Source of the DNA: an uncultured Bacillota bacterium | GTDB taxonomy: Bacteria; Bacillota; Clostridia; Lachnospirales; Lachnospiraceae | Assembly: GCA_958352855.1 (NCBI GenBank) | Contig: CATWQE010000006.1 | Location: forward strand, 1-64,000 | Direction: 5' to 3' | DNA: 64,000 nucleotides | Shown: piece by piece, positions 7,886 to 16,487 of the stretch | How the letters are laid out: each line of letters opens with the position of its first letter | Position numbering within the stretch: position 1 is the first letter of the stretch | Notes under the pieces: model-generated | The model's database searches: none | Seen by the model: the letters and a program-made list of their open reading frames with translations, nothing else | What the model was told of the DNA's origin: nothing | Program-made: the position numbers and the translations under genes

Positions 7886-9463
7886 TTAATATCCCACCTT
7901 TGACATAACATGAATATCTTCCGGGAAAAAGGTCAGTCCGACTTCCTGTCCTTCCTCAGAATAGTCTGTGGTATGGATTTTGAATTCCCGTCCTGTTGTC
8001 CAGAAGGTGATTTTGTAAACGCCTTCTTTTACATCTTCAGCATCAAAATCATAATCCACACTTAAATCCACACTCTGATTTTCATCACTTAGCTTCCATG
8101 CCTGGGCATTGGCCCAGGTTTTCAGCTCTGTATCCAGCGCCTGGGATTCCTGGATTTCATCTACGGTTTTAAAGAAGTTAAATGCCATCACAGCTTCATT
8201 TGCCTTTTCATTTTTTACAAAAGGCTGGTCCACCACAAAGATGGTGCGCTGGATACTGGTACCCTTTGCAGTGCTGAAGGTAACCGGATATTCCCCTTCC
8301 TGGTTGGTGATTTCATATTCCACTTTTGCAACAGAAATAAATTCATCACTGGCCACATCCCATGCCTGGGCATTGGAAAGAGCGATGATTTCCTTCTCAT
8401 CCAGAGCTTCCACATCATCAATGTCCACATAGAAATCATTGGCGCTGATTTTTTCTGTTCCGTCCTCACTGGCCACGTCATGATTCCGAATCACACGCAT
8501 ATTGACCGTAACGCTGGTTCCGGGAACCGTTTCTACCATAATTTCATAGTGAACGCCCTTAAACAGAACGCTTAGCACCTCACCGGTCATTTTTCCGTCT
8601 TTTACATCTACAATATCAATATCCTCCGGACGGATGACCACATCCACCGGTTCATTTTCTTTAAAGCCGAAATCCACACAGTCAAAGGTAATGTCATCAA
8701 ACCGTACCTTGTAATCCTCTAACATCACTCCGGGGAGAATGTTGCTTTCCCCAATGAAATTAGCGACAAACCGGTTGGCAGGTTCATTGTAGATTTCCTG
8801 CGGAGTTCCTACCTGCTGAATCTCACCGTTTTTCAGTACCACGATTTTATCAGACATGGTAAGGGCTTCCTCCTGGTCATGCGTAACGAAAATAAAGGTG
8901 ATGCCAACCTCCTGCTGAATCCGCTTTAATTCATACTGCATTTCCTTTCTCAGTTTCAGGTCAAGGGCAGCCAGGGGTTCGTCTAAGAGCAGAACCTTGG
9001 GTTCATTTACCAGAGCTCTGGCAATGGCAACACGCTGCTGCTGTCCACCGGAAAGCAGGGTGGTATTTTTGTTTTCATATCCCTCCAGACCAATGAGCTT
9101 TAACATTTTCATAACCTTCTGGTCAATTACATCCTTGCTCATTTTTTTGATTTTCAGCCCAAAGGCAATATTTTCATATACATTCAGGTGAGGGAACAGG
9201 GCATATTTCTGGAATACAGTATTTAATTCCCGCTCATAAGGCGGTTTCTGATTGATTTCTTCACCGTCAAAAATAACATCACCTTCATCAGCCTGAAGAA
9301 AACCCCCCAGAATACGCAGCAGGGTGGTTTTGCCGCAGCCGCTGGGACCTAACAGGGTAACAAATTCGTTCTCATAAATATCCAGGTTAATTCCCTTGAG
9401 AATAACCTGGCCATCAAAACTTTTCACAATATTGCGAAATTCTATGATTTTTTTCTCTTCCAT
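7886..9463 (-). CDS. potA: spermidine/putrescine ABC transporter ATPase PotA with large C-terminal insert
   Basis: Residues 1-240 are a canonical ABC ATPase: Walker [10 protein letters not shown], signature [15 protein letters not shown], Walker [13 protein letters not shown] and switch [13 protein letters not shown]-type regulatory domain starts near residue 245 ([10 protein letters not shown]). PotA is usually about 350-380 residues, but this protein has 525. The surplus is an insert at about 325-500 made of two similar units of about 88 residues, both containing NAQAW (near 363 and 451) and ending in a beta-rich stretch that resembles extracellular Ig-like domains. The TOBE fold seems to resume at [12 protein letters not shown] near the end. 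What the insert does in a cytosolic subunit is unknown. Confidence 0.92.
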   Translation of the reverse strand: MEEKKIIEFRNIVKSFDGQVILKGINLDIYENEFVTLLGPSGCGKTTLLRILGGFLQADEGDVIFDGEEINQKPPYERELNTVFQKYALFPHLNVYENIAFGLKIKKMSKDVIDQKVMKMLKLIGLEGYENKNTTLLSGGQQQRVAIARALVNEPKVLLLDEPLAALDLKLRKEMQYELKRIQQEVGITFIFVTHDQEEALTMSDKIVVLKNGEIQQVGTPQEIYNEPANRFVANFIGESNILPGVMLEDYKVRFDDITFDCVDFGFKENEPVDVVIRPEDIDIVDVKDGKMTGEVLSVLFKGVHYEIMVETVPGTSVTVNMRVIRNHDVASEDGTEKISANDFYVDIDDVEALDEKEIIALSNAQAWDVASDEFISVAKVEYEITNQEGEYPVTFSTAKGTSIQRTIFVVDQPFVKNEKANEAVMAFNFFKTVDEIQESQALDTELKTWANAQAWKLSDENQSVDLSVDYDFDAEDVKEGVYKITFWTTGREFKIHTTDYSEEGQEVGLTFFPEDIHVMSKVGY

Positions 9464-9489
9464 GTGCTTCTCCTTTCCGTAATAAAACC

Positions 9490-9517
9490 ATTATACTAAA
9501 GCAGAAAATCATGTCAA
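9490..9517 (-). promoter_or_regulatory. consensus promoter of the pot operon
   Basis: On the minus strand TTGACA (9517-9512) and TATAAT (9495-9490) match the sigma-A consensus perfectly with a 16-base spacer. The -10 lies 27 bases upstream of the potA start. Confidence 0.85.
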
Positions 9518-9568
9518 TATACAATAAGTAAAATCTGGGTATAATATAGGAAATCAGCAGAAAGTCCA

Positions 9569-9597
9569 TTGTATAAAAAAAAAGTTTGTGGTAGAAT
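9569..9597 (+). promoter_or_regulatory. promoter of the lactonase gene
   Basis: TTGTAT at 9569-9574 and TAGAAT at 9592-9597 are 17 bases apart, with an A tract in the spacer. It is divergent from the pot promoter. Confidence 0.6.
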
Positions 9598-9643
9598 GTC
9601 CCTAGGTATCGGAAACAATAAACAACAGGAGGGTATTGCATAA

Positions 9644-10699
9644 ATGAAAGAAAAGTATGTTGCATATGTGGGAACGTATACCCATGGAAGCAGTATCGGA
9701 ATCCATTTATATGATGTCAATGTAGAAGAGGGAACACTGACTGAGCGAAAGGTAGTTCCTGTAAACAACTCCTCTCATCTGGCGCGTTCCTTAAACGGGA
9801 AATACCTGTACTCCATTGCAGATGAAGGGGTAGCGGTGTTTGCTATTGCTCCGGATGGGGATCTGACCTTTATCAACAAAGTAGACATTGACGGTATGCG
9901 GGGCTGCCATCTGTCTACAGACGAAGAAGGAAAATATCTCTACGTTGCAGGCTATCATGATGGAAAAGTAACGGTAGTACACACCCATCAGGACGGACGT
10001 CTTGGAAGCGTTGTAGACGGTGTATTCCACAGAGGACTTGGCAGTGTGGCAGAACGGAACTTCCGTCCCCATGTAAGCTGTGTACGTCCAACTCCGGATA
10101 ATAAATATTTGTGTGCGGTAGACAATGGGATTGACCAGATGAAAATTTATCGGGTCAACGCCAGAACCAATCGTCTGGAGCTGGTAGATATTTTAAGATG
10201 TCAGAGAGAATCCGGACCAAGACTGATTAAATTCAGTCCGGATGGAAAATATGCATATTTAAACTTTGAGTTAAACAACACCATTCAGGTGTTCCGTTAT
10301 GACTGTTCCGGTAAGAATCCGGTGTTTGAACTGCTGCAGACAGAGACAACCCTGGCTTCCAAAAGAGACCAGGAGCATGACGCTACGTCCGGTATGTGCC
10401 TGTCACCGGATGGAAGGTATGTCTTTTGTTCAACTGCCGGAGAAGATACGGTGGCAATGTATAAAAGGGATGAAAACACCGGACTTTTGGAGAAGCAGTT
10501 TATTCTGCCTATCAGCGGCAGCTATCCAAAGGATTTGGACGTATTCCCTGACGGAAAACATCTGGCAGTGGTAAATCACGAATCCAATTCCATTACCACC
10601 TTTACCATTGACTATGAGAAGAAGCTGCTGGTTATGAAGGGGAAACCCATGCATGTGGAAACCCCCAACAGTATTATTTTTTCAAAGTGTGAAGGGTAA
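9644..10699 (+). CDS. lactonase family protein, seven-bladed beta-propeller (6-phosphogluconolactonase-like)
   Basis: A 351-residue protein of the YbhE/Pgl propeller family (PF10282). It starts with YVAYVGTYTHGSSIGIHLY and carries repeated blade motifs such as LSPDGRYVF, FSPDGKYAYL and FPDGKHLAVVNHESNSIT. Family members hydrolyse 6-phosphogluconolactone in the oxidative pentose phosphate route, but others act on different lactones, so the substrate is not certain. No other pentose phosphate gene is nearby. The start is ATG 9644 behind AGGAGG (11-base spacing). The gene has its own promoter, divergent from the pot operon. Confidence 0.82.
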   Translation: MKEKYVAYVGTYTHGSSIGIHLYDVNVEEGTLTERKVVPVNNSSHLARSLNGKYLYSIADEGVAVFAIAPDGDLTFINKVDIDGMRGCHLSTDEEGKYLYVAGYHDGKVTVVHTHQDGRLGSVVDGVFHRGLGSVAERNFRPHVSCVRPTPDNKYLCAVDNGIDQMKIYRVNARTNRLELVDILRCQRESGPRLIKFSPDGKYAYLNFELNNTIQVFRYDCSGKNPVFELLQTETTLASKRDQEHDATSGMCLSPDGRYVFCSTAGEDTVAMYKRDENTGLLEKQFILPISGSYPKDLDVFPDGKHLAVVNHESNSITTFTIDYEKKLLVMKGKPMHVETPNSIIFSKCEG

Positions 10700-10855
10700 A
10701 GAAGAATTTTTTAGAAAAAAGGAAGTGCAAATTTATGGAAAGCGGGCCTTGTCCTGGGAAACAGAAAGAAATTCAGAAGAAAATAGAATAGTATTCCTGC
10801 TGACAGGTCCAAACTCCCGGTTTTCTGCCTGTGGCGGGAAGTGAAGGGAGAAACC

Positions 10856-11797
10856 ATGATTAGAATATTCAAGACAGTGGATGGAAAGATTCATCAGGTG
10901 GATGAAGCCAGTGAAGGCTGCTGGCTGGCGCTTACAGATCCTACTGCAACGGAGATTTTTGAAGTTGCCAGACAATACCACATTGAGATTGATGACTTGA
11001 GAGCACCTCTGGATGAGGAGGAGCGTTCCCGTATTGAGGTGGAGGATGACTACACCCTGATTATCGTGGACACACCGGTTCTGGAGGAACGGGGAGAAAA
11101 AGACTGGTATGGAACCATTCCTCTGTCAATTATTGTTACAGAAGACATTATCATTACCGTTTGCCTGGAAGATACTTCTGTGCTTGGACGATTTATGGAT
11201 GGAAGAGTACGGAATTTTTACACTTACATGAAAACCAGATTTATCCTGCAGATTCTTTATAAAAATGCAAGCATGTTTCTGCATTATCTGCGTATCATAG
11301 ATAAGAAAAGCGAAGAGGTAGAGGAAAAACTCCAGCAGTCTACCAAAAATAAGGAGCTCATAGAGCTTTTAGAACTGGAGAAATCCCTGGTTTATTTCAC
11401 CACCTCTTTGCGTTCTAATGAAATTGTACTGGAAAAGCTGCTGAAGGTGGAACGGATTAAACAATATCCAGATGACACAGATTTATTGGAAGATGTTATT
11501 ATCGAAAACAAACAGGCCATTGAAATGGCCAATATCTATAGCGGCATTTTAAGTGGTATGACAGAGGCTTTTGCATCAATTGTTTCCAATAATCTGAATA
11601 TTGTGATGAAGTTTCTGGCAACGGTGACCATTGTTATGTCCATACCAACTATGATTTTCAGCGCTTACGGAATGAATGTGAACGCCGGTGGAATGCCTTT
11701 TTCAAGGAGTCCCTATGGTTTTGCTATTGTCATTGTGCTTTCACTTCTGTTAAGCCTGATTGTGGCATTTATCTTCTCCAAAAAGAATTTATTTTAA
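10856..11797 (+). CDS. corA: CorA-family divalent cation (magnesium) transporter
   Basis: A 313-residue CorA protein: a large acidic cytosolic domain rich in helices (residues 1 to about 245) followed by two C-terminal membrane helices. The essential selectivity motif GMN (SAYGMNVNAGG) sits at the end of the first helix, and a lysine-containing tail follows. It forms a pentameric Mg2+ channel. ATG 10856 is preferred with GAAGGGAG upstream; a GTG at 10841 is in frame but overlaps the ribosome binding site. The 156 bases before it carry no recognisable magnesium riboswitch. The next gene follows by 21 bases. Confidence 0.93.
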   Translation: MIRIFKTVDGKIHQVDEASEGCWLALTDPTATEIFEVARQYHIEIDDLRAPLDEEERSRIEVEDDYTLIIVDTPVLEERGEKDWYGTIPLSIIVTEDIIITVCLEDTSVLGRFMDGRVRNFYTYMKTRFILQILYKNASMFLHYLRIIDKKSEEVEEKLQQSTKNKELIELLELEKSLVYFTTSLRSNEIVLEKLLKVERIKQYPDDTDLLEDVIIENKQAIEMANIYSGILSGMTEAFASIVSNNLNIVMKFLATVTIVMSIPTMIFSAYGMNVNAGGMPFSRSPYGFAIVIVLSLLLSLIVAFIFSKKNLF

Positions 11798-11818
11798 GAA
11801 AAGAATTGAGGAGACCAT

Positions 11819-12664
11819 ATGAATTTTTTAAACAAAATGGAACGAAAGTTCGGGCGTTATGCAATTCATAATCTTACGAAATATATGATTTTGTGTTATA
11901 TCATTGGATACGCCCTCCAATATATGCAGGCATTGTTTGAAGTGCCGCTGATTTCTTATTTATACATGAGCCCTTATCATATCTTTCATGAAGGGCAGAT
12001 TTGGAGACTGGTGTCCTGGCTTCTCATTCCGCCGGGCAGTGATAATATTTTCTTTGTTCTGATTATGCTGATGTTCTACTATTCACTGGGAACCACACTG
12101 GAGAGAACCTGGGGAGCATTCCGGTATAATGTGTATGTGCTGGGCGGTATCTTGTGTACCATTATCGGCGCATTTTTACTGTATTTTATTATGGGAGATA
12201 TTTCCGTATATTACATGCCGGCATTTTCAACCTATTACATCAACCTGTCCATTTTCCTGGCTTTTGCCATGAATTATCCGGATATGGAAGTTTTGTTTAT
12301 GATGATTATACCTATGAAAATGAAGTACCTGGCATACCTGGATATTGCGTATCTGCTGTATGATATGGTGAAGGGAGACTGGGGACTTCGTACTGTAATC
12401 ATTGCTTCCTTATTGAACTTTATTATTTACTTCCTGACAACCAGAAATTACAGAAGAATTTCTCCAAAGGAAATCCACAGAAGGCAGCAGTTTCAAAAGG
12501 CTGTTCATCCAAGCATGGCAAAGGGCGTGACAAAGCATAAATGCGCTGTGTGTGGAAGAACAGAAAAGGACGGAGATGACCTGGAATTCAGATTCTGTTC
12601 CAAATGTAACGGAAACTATGAATATTGCCAGGATCATCTGTTTACACATCAACATATAAAATAA
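11819..12664 (+). CDS. rhomboid-like membrane protein lacking the catalytic serine, with C-terminal zinc ribbon
   Basis: A 281-residue protein with about six membrane helices in residues 20-205 arranged like the rhomboid core (ALQYMQALFEVP, then HIFHEGQIWRLVSWLLIPP, which resembles the rhomboid WR loop). The GxSG catalytic motif expected in helix 4 is absent: the segment reads AFSTYYINLSIFLAF. No catalytic histidine is seen in the last helix. The tail holds a probable zinc site with CAVC, CSKC and a CQDHLFTHQH cluster. It is therefore better called a pseudo-rhomboid. It ends 42 bases before pyk, and they are probably co-transcribed. Confidence 0.7.
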   Translation: MNFLNKMERKFGRYAIHNLTKYMILCYIIGYALQYMQALFEVPLISYLYMSPYHIFHEGQIWRLVSWLLIPPGSDNIFFVLIMLMFYYSLGTTLERTWGAFRYNVYVLGGILCTIIGAFLLYFIMGDISVYYMPAFSTYYINLSIFLAFAMNYPDMEVLFMMIIPMKMKYLAYLDIAYLLYDMVKGDWGLRTVIIASLLNFIIYFLTTRNYRRISPKEIHRRQQFQKAVHPSMAKGVTKHKCAVCGRTEKDGDDLEFRFCSKCNGNYEYCQDHLFTHQHIK

Positions 12665-12705
12665 TGCAGGATACACTACAAAAACAAGCTGGAGGAAAAG
12701 AAAAA

Positions 12706-14142
12706 ATGCGTAGAACCAAAATTGTTTGCACCATGGGACCAAATACAGACAAAAAACCAATTATGGAAGCGCTGGTGAAAAACGGAATGAATGTAGCACG
12801 TTTTAACTTCTCTCATGGAGATTATGAAGAACAGCGCAATCGTATGAACCTTTTAAAACAGGTAAGAGAAGAGCAGGATAAACCAGTGGCAATTTTGTTA
12901 GATACAAAGGGACCGGAAATCCGTACCGGACTGCTGGAAGACCATAAAAAAGTGGTTTTAAAGGAAGGAGAAGAATTTGTTCTCTACACAGAAGAAAGAG
13001 TGGGAAATGAAAAAGGCTGCTCCATTACTTATGCAGGGCTGGCAGAAGATGTGGTAAAGGGAAATAAGATCCTCATTGATGACGGTCTGATTGGTCTGGA
13101 AGTCAAGGATGTTCAGGAGGGTATGATTCTCTGCCTGGTTGTAAATGGTGGAGAGCTTGGAGAACGTAAAGGTGTAAATGTTCCCAATGTAAAAGTAAAA
13201 CTTCCGGCAATCACCCAGAAGGACAGAGAAGATATTGTGTTTGGTATCCAGCAGGAGATTGATTTTATTGCAGCTTCTTTTGTACGAAATGCAGCGGCCA
13301 TTCGTGAGATTCGCCAGATTCTGGCAGAGCACCATGCAGAGTATATTGAAATTATTGCAAAGATTGAAAATGCAGAAGGTGTGGAGAACATTGATGATAT
13401 TATTGCAGAAGCAGATGGTATCATGGTAGCCAGGGGAGATTTGGGTGTGGAAATTCCGGCTCAGGAGGTTCCACATATTCAGAAAATGATTATCAAGAAA
13501 TGTAATGCAAATTATACCCCCGTTATTACAGCTACCCAGATGCTGGATTCCATGATGAGAAATCCCCGTCCTACCAGAGCAGAGGTGGCAGACGTTGCCA
13601 ATGCCATTTATGACGGTTCTGACGCAATTATGCTTTCAGGGGAAACCGCAGCCGGCAAATATCCGGTGGAAGCCCTGAAGATGATGAGCGAAATTGCAGA
13701 AAACACAGAGCAGCATGTGGAATATGACAAATATATCCAGCACAGAACCATGGCGAAAGAGAAAAAGGTTTCCTGCGCTATTGGAATTGCATCGGTGCGT
13801 ACTGCAAGAAATCTGGAGGCAGCCTGCATCCTCACACCAACGGTGGCAGGAAGAACCGCCCGCATGATTTCCAGCTTCCGTCCCGCCATGCCAATTTACG
13901 CGGTTTCACCAAGCGAAGCGGTGATTCACAAAATGCAGTTATATTGGGGCGTAACACCACTGAAAGGCTATCAGAAGGATACCACAGAAAACATTATTTT
14001 AAATGCAGTGGAAACCATTAAGAGAAAGCATCTGGTCAAAAAAGGAGAAACCATTGTGGTAACAGCGGGAGACCCGGCTACCAATGTGACAAAAGCAGAA
14101 GGTGTAGTAACCAATATGCTCCAGGTGCTGGAGGTTTATTAA
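12706..14142 (+). CDS. pyk: pyruvate kinase
   Basis: Catalyses phosphoenolpyruvate plus ADP to pyruvate plus ATP, the last glycolytic step. The 478-residue protein has TKIVCTMGPNTD at the N-terminus, LLDTKGPEIRTG, the signature IMVARGDLGVEIP and the ITATQMLDSM segment. Length corresponds to the form without the extra C-terminal PEP-utiliser domain present in Bacillus. ATG 12706 is preceded by GGAGG; the longer frame from 12625 overlaps the upstream gene and is rejected. It is probably in an operon with the upstream rhomboid-like gene. Confidence 0.96.
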   Translation: MRRTKIVCTMGPNTDKKPIMEALVKNGMNVARFNFSHGDYEEQRNRMNLLKQVREEQDKPVAILLDTKGPEIRTGLLEDHKKVVLKEGEEFVLYTEERVGNEKGCSITYAGLAEDVVKGNKILIDDGLIGLEVKDVQEGMILCLVVNGGELGERKGVNVPNVKVKLPAITQKDREDIVFGIQQEIDFIAASFVRNAAAIREIRQILAEHHAEYIEIIAKIENAEGVENIDDIIAEADGIMVARGDLGVEIPAQEVPHIQKMIIKKCNANYTPVITATQMLDSMMRNPRPTRAEVADVANAIYDGSDAIMLSGETAAGKYPVEALKMMSEIAENTEQHVEYDKYIQHRTMAKEKKVSCAIGIASVRTARNLEAACILTPTVAGRTARMISSFRPAMPIYAVSPSEAVIHKMQLYWGVTPLKGYQKDTTENIILNAVETIKRKHLVKKGETIVVTAGDPATNVTKAEGVVTNMLQVLEVY

Positions 14143-14203
14143 CTAAAAGAAAAGAAGCGGTTTTCCAAAATCAAAACTAGAAGGACTGACAAAGGAGAAT
14201 ACC

Positions 14204-15475
14204 ATGGAAAAGAAACCATTTGTTACCAAGGAGCAGTTGGAAGAAATCGTAAAAGAATATCCCACTCCTTTTCATTTATATGACGAAAAAGGAATTCGTG
14301 AAAATGCAAAAGCCATGAAAGAAGCGTTTTCCTGGAATAAAGGCTTTAAAGAATATTTTGCGGTAAAGGCTACGCCAAATCCTTATTTAATTGATATTTT
14401 AAGGGAATATGGCTGTGGCTGCGATTGTTCTTCCTATACAGAGCTGATGTTATCAGAGGCCATTGGCTGCACAGGAGAGGACATTATGTTTTCTTCTAAT
14501 GACACCCCAAAGGAAGATTTTCAGTATGCCCATAAGCTGGGAGCAATTATTAATCTGGATGACATTACACACATTGCATTTTTAGAGGACGCTATTGGAA
14601 CGATTCCAAAGAAAATCAGTTGCCGATACAATCCAGGGGGCGTGTTTGAAGTATGTAACGGAATCATGGACAATCCAGGAGACGCCAAATATGGTATGAC
14701 AGAAGAGCAGCTTTTTGAAGCCTTTCGTATTTTGAAAGAAAAAGGAGCGGAAGAGTTTGGAATCCACGCATTTCTGGCAAGTAATACGGTAACCAATCAG
14801 TATTATCCAATGCTGGCAAAGAAATTATTTGAACTGGCAGTAAGACTGGAGAAGGAAACCGGAGCCCATGTAAGCTTTATTAACCTGTCAGGCGGTGTAG
14901 GTATTCCTTATACACCGGATCAGGAGCCAAATGATATCCGCGCTATTGGACAGGGGGTTAAAGAGGCCTACGAAGAAATCCTGGTTCCTGCGGGAATGGG
15001 AGAGGTTGCCATTTACACAGAGCTGGGAAGATTTATGATGGGTCCCTATGGCTGTCTGGTAACCAAAGCCATTCATGAAAAACACACCCATAAGGAATAT
15101 ATTGGAGTGGACGCCTGTGCGGTGAACCTTATGCGTCCGGCTATGTATGGGGCATATCACCACATTACGGTTATGGGAAAAGAAAACCAGCCATGCGACC
15201 ATAAGTATGATGTGACCGGTTCTCTTTGCGAAAACAATGATAAATTTGCAGTGGACCGTATGCTTCCGGAAATCGAAAAAGGAGATTTGCTGGTGATTCA
15301 CGATACAGGGGCTCATGGATTTTCTATGGGATACAATTATAATGGAAAACTGAAATCAGCGGAAATCCTGCTAAAAGAAGATGGAAGCACAAAGCTTATC
15401 CGAAGAGCAGAGACGCCAAAGGATTATTTTGCAACCTTTGATTCTACAGATTTTTATAAAAAACTGAAGCTGTAA
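14204..15475 (+). CDS. lysA: diaminopimelate decarboxylase family protein (fold type III PLP enzyme)
   Basis: A 423-residue alanine-racemase-fold decarboxylase. The PLP lysine lies in EYFAVKATPNPY near residue 52, the phosphate-binding glycine stretch is LSGGVGIPY, and the dimer-interface cysteine is in GSLCENNDKF. The family converts meso-diaminopimelate to lysine. The usual HIGS motif around residue 190 is replaced by HAFLASNT, so this is a divergent subfamily common in Clostridia and the substrate is less certain. Start ATG has AAAGGAG upstream. It stands between pyk and tRNA-Leu, with no lysine riboswitch visible in the 61-base gap. Confidence 0.8.
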   Translation: MEKKPFVTKEQLEEIVKEYPTPFHLYDEKGIRENAKAMKEAFSWNKGFKEYFAVKATPNPYLIDILREYGCGCDCSSYTELMLSEAIGCTGEDIMFSSNDTPKEDFQYAHKLGAIINLDDITHIAFLEDAIGTIPKKISCRYNPGGVFEVCNGIMDNPGDAKYGMTEEQLFEAFRILKEKGAEEFGIHAFLASNTVTNQYYPMLAKKLFELAVRLEKETGAHVSFINLSGGVGIPYTPDQEPNDIRAIGQGVKEAYEEILVPAGMGEVAIYTELGRFMMGPYGCLVTKAIHEKHTHKEYIGVDACAVNLMRPAMYGAYHHITVMGKENQPCDHKYDVTGSLCENNDKFAVDRMLPEIEKGDLLVIHDTGAHGFSMGYNYNGKLKSAEILLKEDGSTKLIRRAETPKDYFATFDSTDFYKKLKL

Positions 15476-15507
15476 AAAGAAATTCGGGGAATTGTAGCTT
15501 TTTTTAG
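15464..15507 (+). terminator. probable terminator of the decarboxylase gene
   Basis: Outer arms AAGCT/AGCTT and inner arms AATTC/GAATT around a GGG loop overlap the stop codon and end in a run of seven T. The stem has an internal asymmetry, so confidence is moderate. Confidence 0.5.
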
Positions 15508-15515
15508 AAAAATGC

Positions 15516-15544
15516 TTGCAATTCTCCGAAACCTATGATAAGAT
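15516..15544 (+). promoter_or_regulatory. promoter of tRNA-Leu
   Basis: TTGCAA at 15516-15521 and TAAGAT at 15539-15544 with 17-base spacing, ending 23 bases before the tRNA. Confidence 0.6.
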
Positions 15545-15567
15545 AAATGACGTTGAAGAAAGCATAT

Positions 15568-15650
15568 GCCGGCGTGTCGGAATGGCAGACGAGGCAGACT
15601 CAAAATCTGTTGTGGGCAACCACGTGCGGGTTCAAGTCCCGCTGCCGGCA
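15568..15650 (+). tRNA. tRNA-Leu (anticodon CAA)
   Basis: An 83-base tRNA. Acceptor arms GCCGGCG and TGCCGGC pair over seven bases with one GT, the anticodon stem is GCAGA/TCTGT with loop CTCAAAA (anticodon CAA, reading UUG), the T arm is GCGGG-TTCAAGT-CCCGC, and there is a long variable arm as expected for tRNA-Leu. CCA is not encoded. Confidence 0.95.
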
Positions 15651-15660
15651 GTAACTAAAA

Positions 15661-15702
15661 AGCGTTGAAACCTAGTGAAAGCAAGGTTTCAGCGCTTTTT
15701 TT
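15661..15702 (+). terminator. intrinsic terminator of tRNA-Leu
   Basis: A 13-bp stem (15661-15673 with 15684-15696, one GT pair) with a 10-base loop is followed by a run of T. This is a strong intrinsic terminator. Confidence 0.9.
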
Positions 15703-15744
15703 GTAAAGTATAAAGCTTGCTGATAAAAACCAGAAAAAATTTTA

Positions 15745-15780
15745 TTTCGTGAGGTTTCTGTGACATTTGGGTGATACTCT
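15745..15780 (+). promoter_or_regulatory. response-regulator box array and promoter of the first two-component system
   Basis: Three direct repeats TTTCGTGA (15745), TTTCTGTGA (15755) and TTTGGGTGA (15766) are spaced 10-11 bases, one helical turn. They are followed immediately by a -10-like TACTCT at 15775-15780. The same layout occurs at 17587-17622 upstream of the transporter operon. Phased direct repeats replacing the -35 are typical for activation by OmpR-family regulators. Confidence 0.65.
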
Positions 15781-15803
15781 AAAAAGAAAAAGGATGTGAT
15801 ACC

Positions 15804-16487
15804 ATGCATATTTTAGTAGTCGAAGATGACCATTTATTAAATAATACGTTATGTTACAACTTAAACGCCGCCGGTTACAAGGTGGATTCTGCGCTCTGTA
15901 AGAAGGAGGCAGAACATTATATTGAGAAACAGAAATATGAATTGATCGTACTGGATGTGAACCTGCCGGACGGGAATGGATTTGATTTCTGCAAGGAGGC
16001 AAAGGAGCGCTGTCCGGAGACTGCGGTGATTTTTCTGACCGCAAATGATATGGAAAGCGATATGTTAAAAGGCTATGAACTGGGAGCCGATGATTATGTA
16101 ACGAAACCATTTCCCATGAGTGTGTTTCAGAAGAAGCTGGCGGCATTGTTAAGCCGCATTGCCAAGCAGTCGGAAGAAGATCAATATAAGGACGGAACAC
16201 TGTTTATAGATTTTAAAGAAATGACCGCTTCACTGGCGGGGAACGCATTGGTATTTACTCCGCTGGAATACCGTCTGCTTAAAATCTTTACGAAGAATCC
16301 ACAAAATGTATTAACCCGGCAGATGTTATTGGAAAGGCTGTGGGATATTGACGAGAACTTTGTGGATGAGCATGCGCTGACGGTAGCGGTCAGCAGAGTG
16401 AGAAACAAGATTGAGACCAACGGACAGCAGTATATCAAAACCGTTTATGGCATGGGATATATGTGGGTGGGAGGTGTGCAGAAGTGA
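15804..16487 (+). CDS. OmpR-family response regulator (first two-component system)
   Basis: A 227-residue DNA-binding regulator. The receiver domain (1-115) has the acidic pair Glu7/Asp8/Asp9, phosphoacceptor Asp51 in LIVLDVNLPDG, Thr79 and Lys101 in DDYVTKPF. The winged-helix domain (about 130-225) ends with YIKTVYGMGYMWVGG. It overlaps the kinase start by four bases, so the two are translationally coupled. The repeated boxes before its own gene and before the ABC operon at 17.6 kb suggest that it activates both. The branch resembles regulators of peptide-antibiotic transporters (BceR-like), an inference from gene context. Confidence 0.9.
   Translation: MHILVVEDDHLLNNTLCYNLNAAGYKVDSALCKKEAEHYIEKQKYELIVLDVNLPDGNGFDFCKEAKERCPETAVIFLTANDMESDMLKGYELGADDYVTKPFPMSVFQKKLAALLSRIAKQSEEDQYKDGTLFIDFKEMTASLAGNALVFTPLEYRLLKIFTKNPQNVLTRQMLLERLWDIDENFVDEHALTVAVSRVRNKIETNGQQYIKTVYGMGYMWVGGVQK

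Noticed and set aside
10700..10855. Magnesium riboswitch before corA
   Set aside because: The 156-base gap shows no M-box-like conserved segments or extended helices. An 18-codon frame at 10735 looks like chance.
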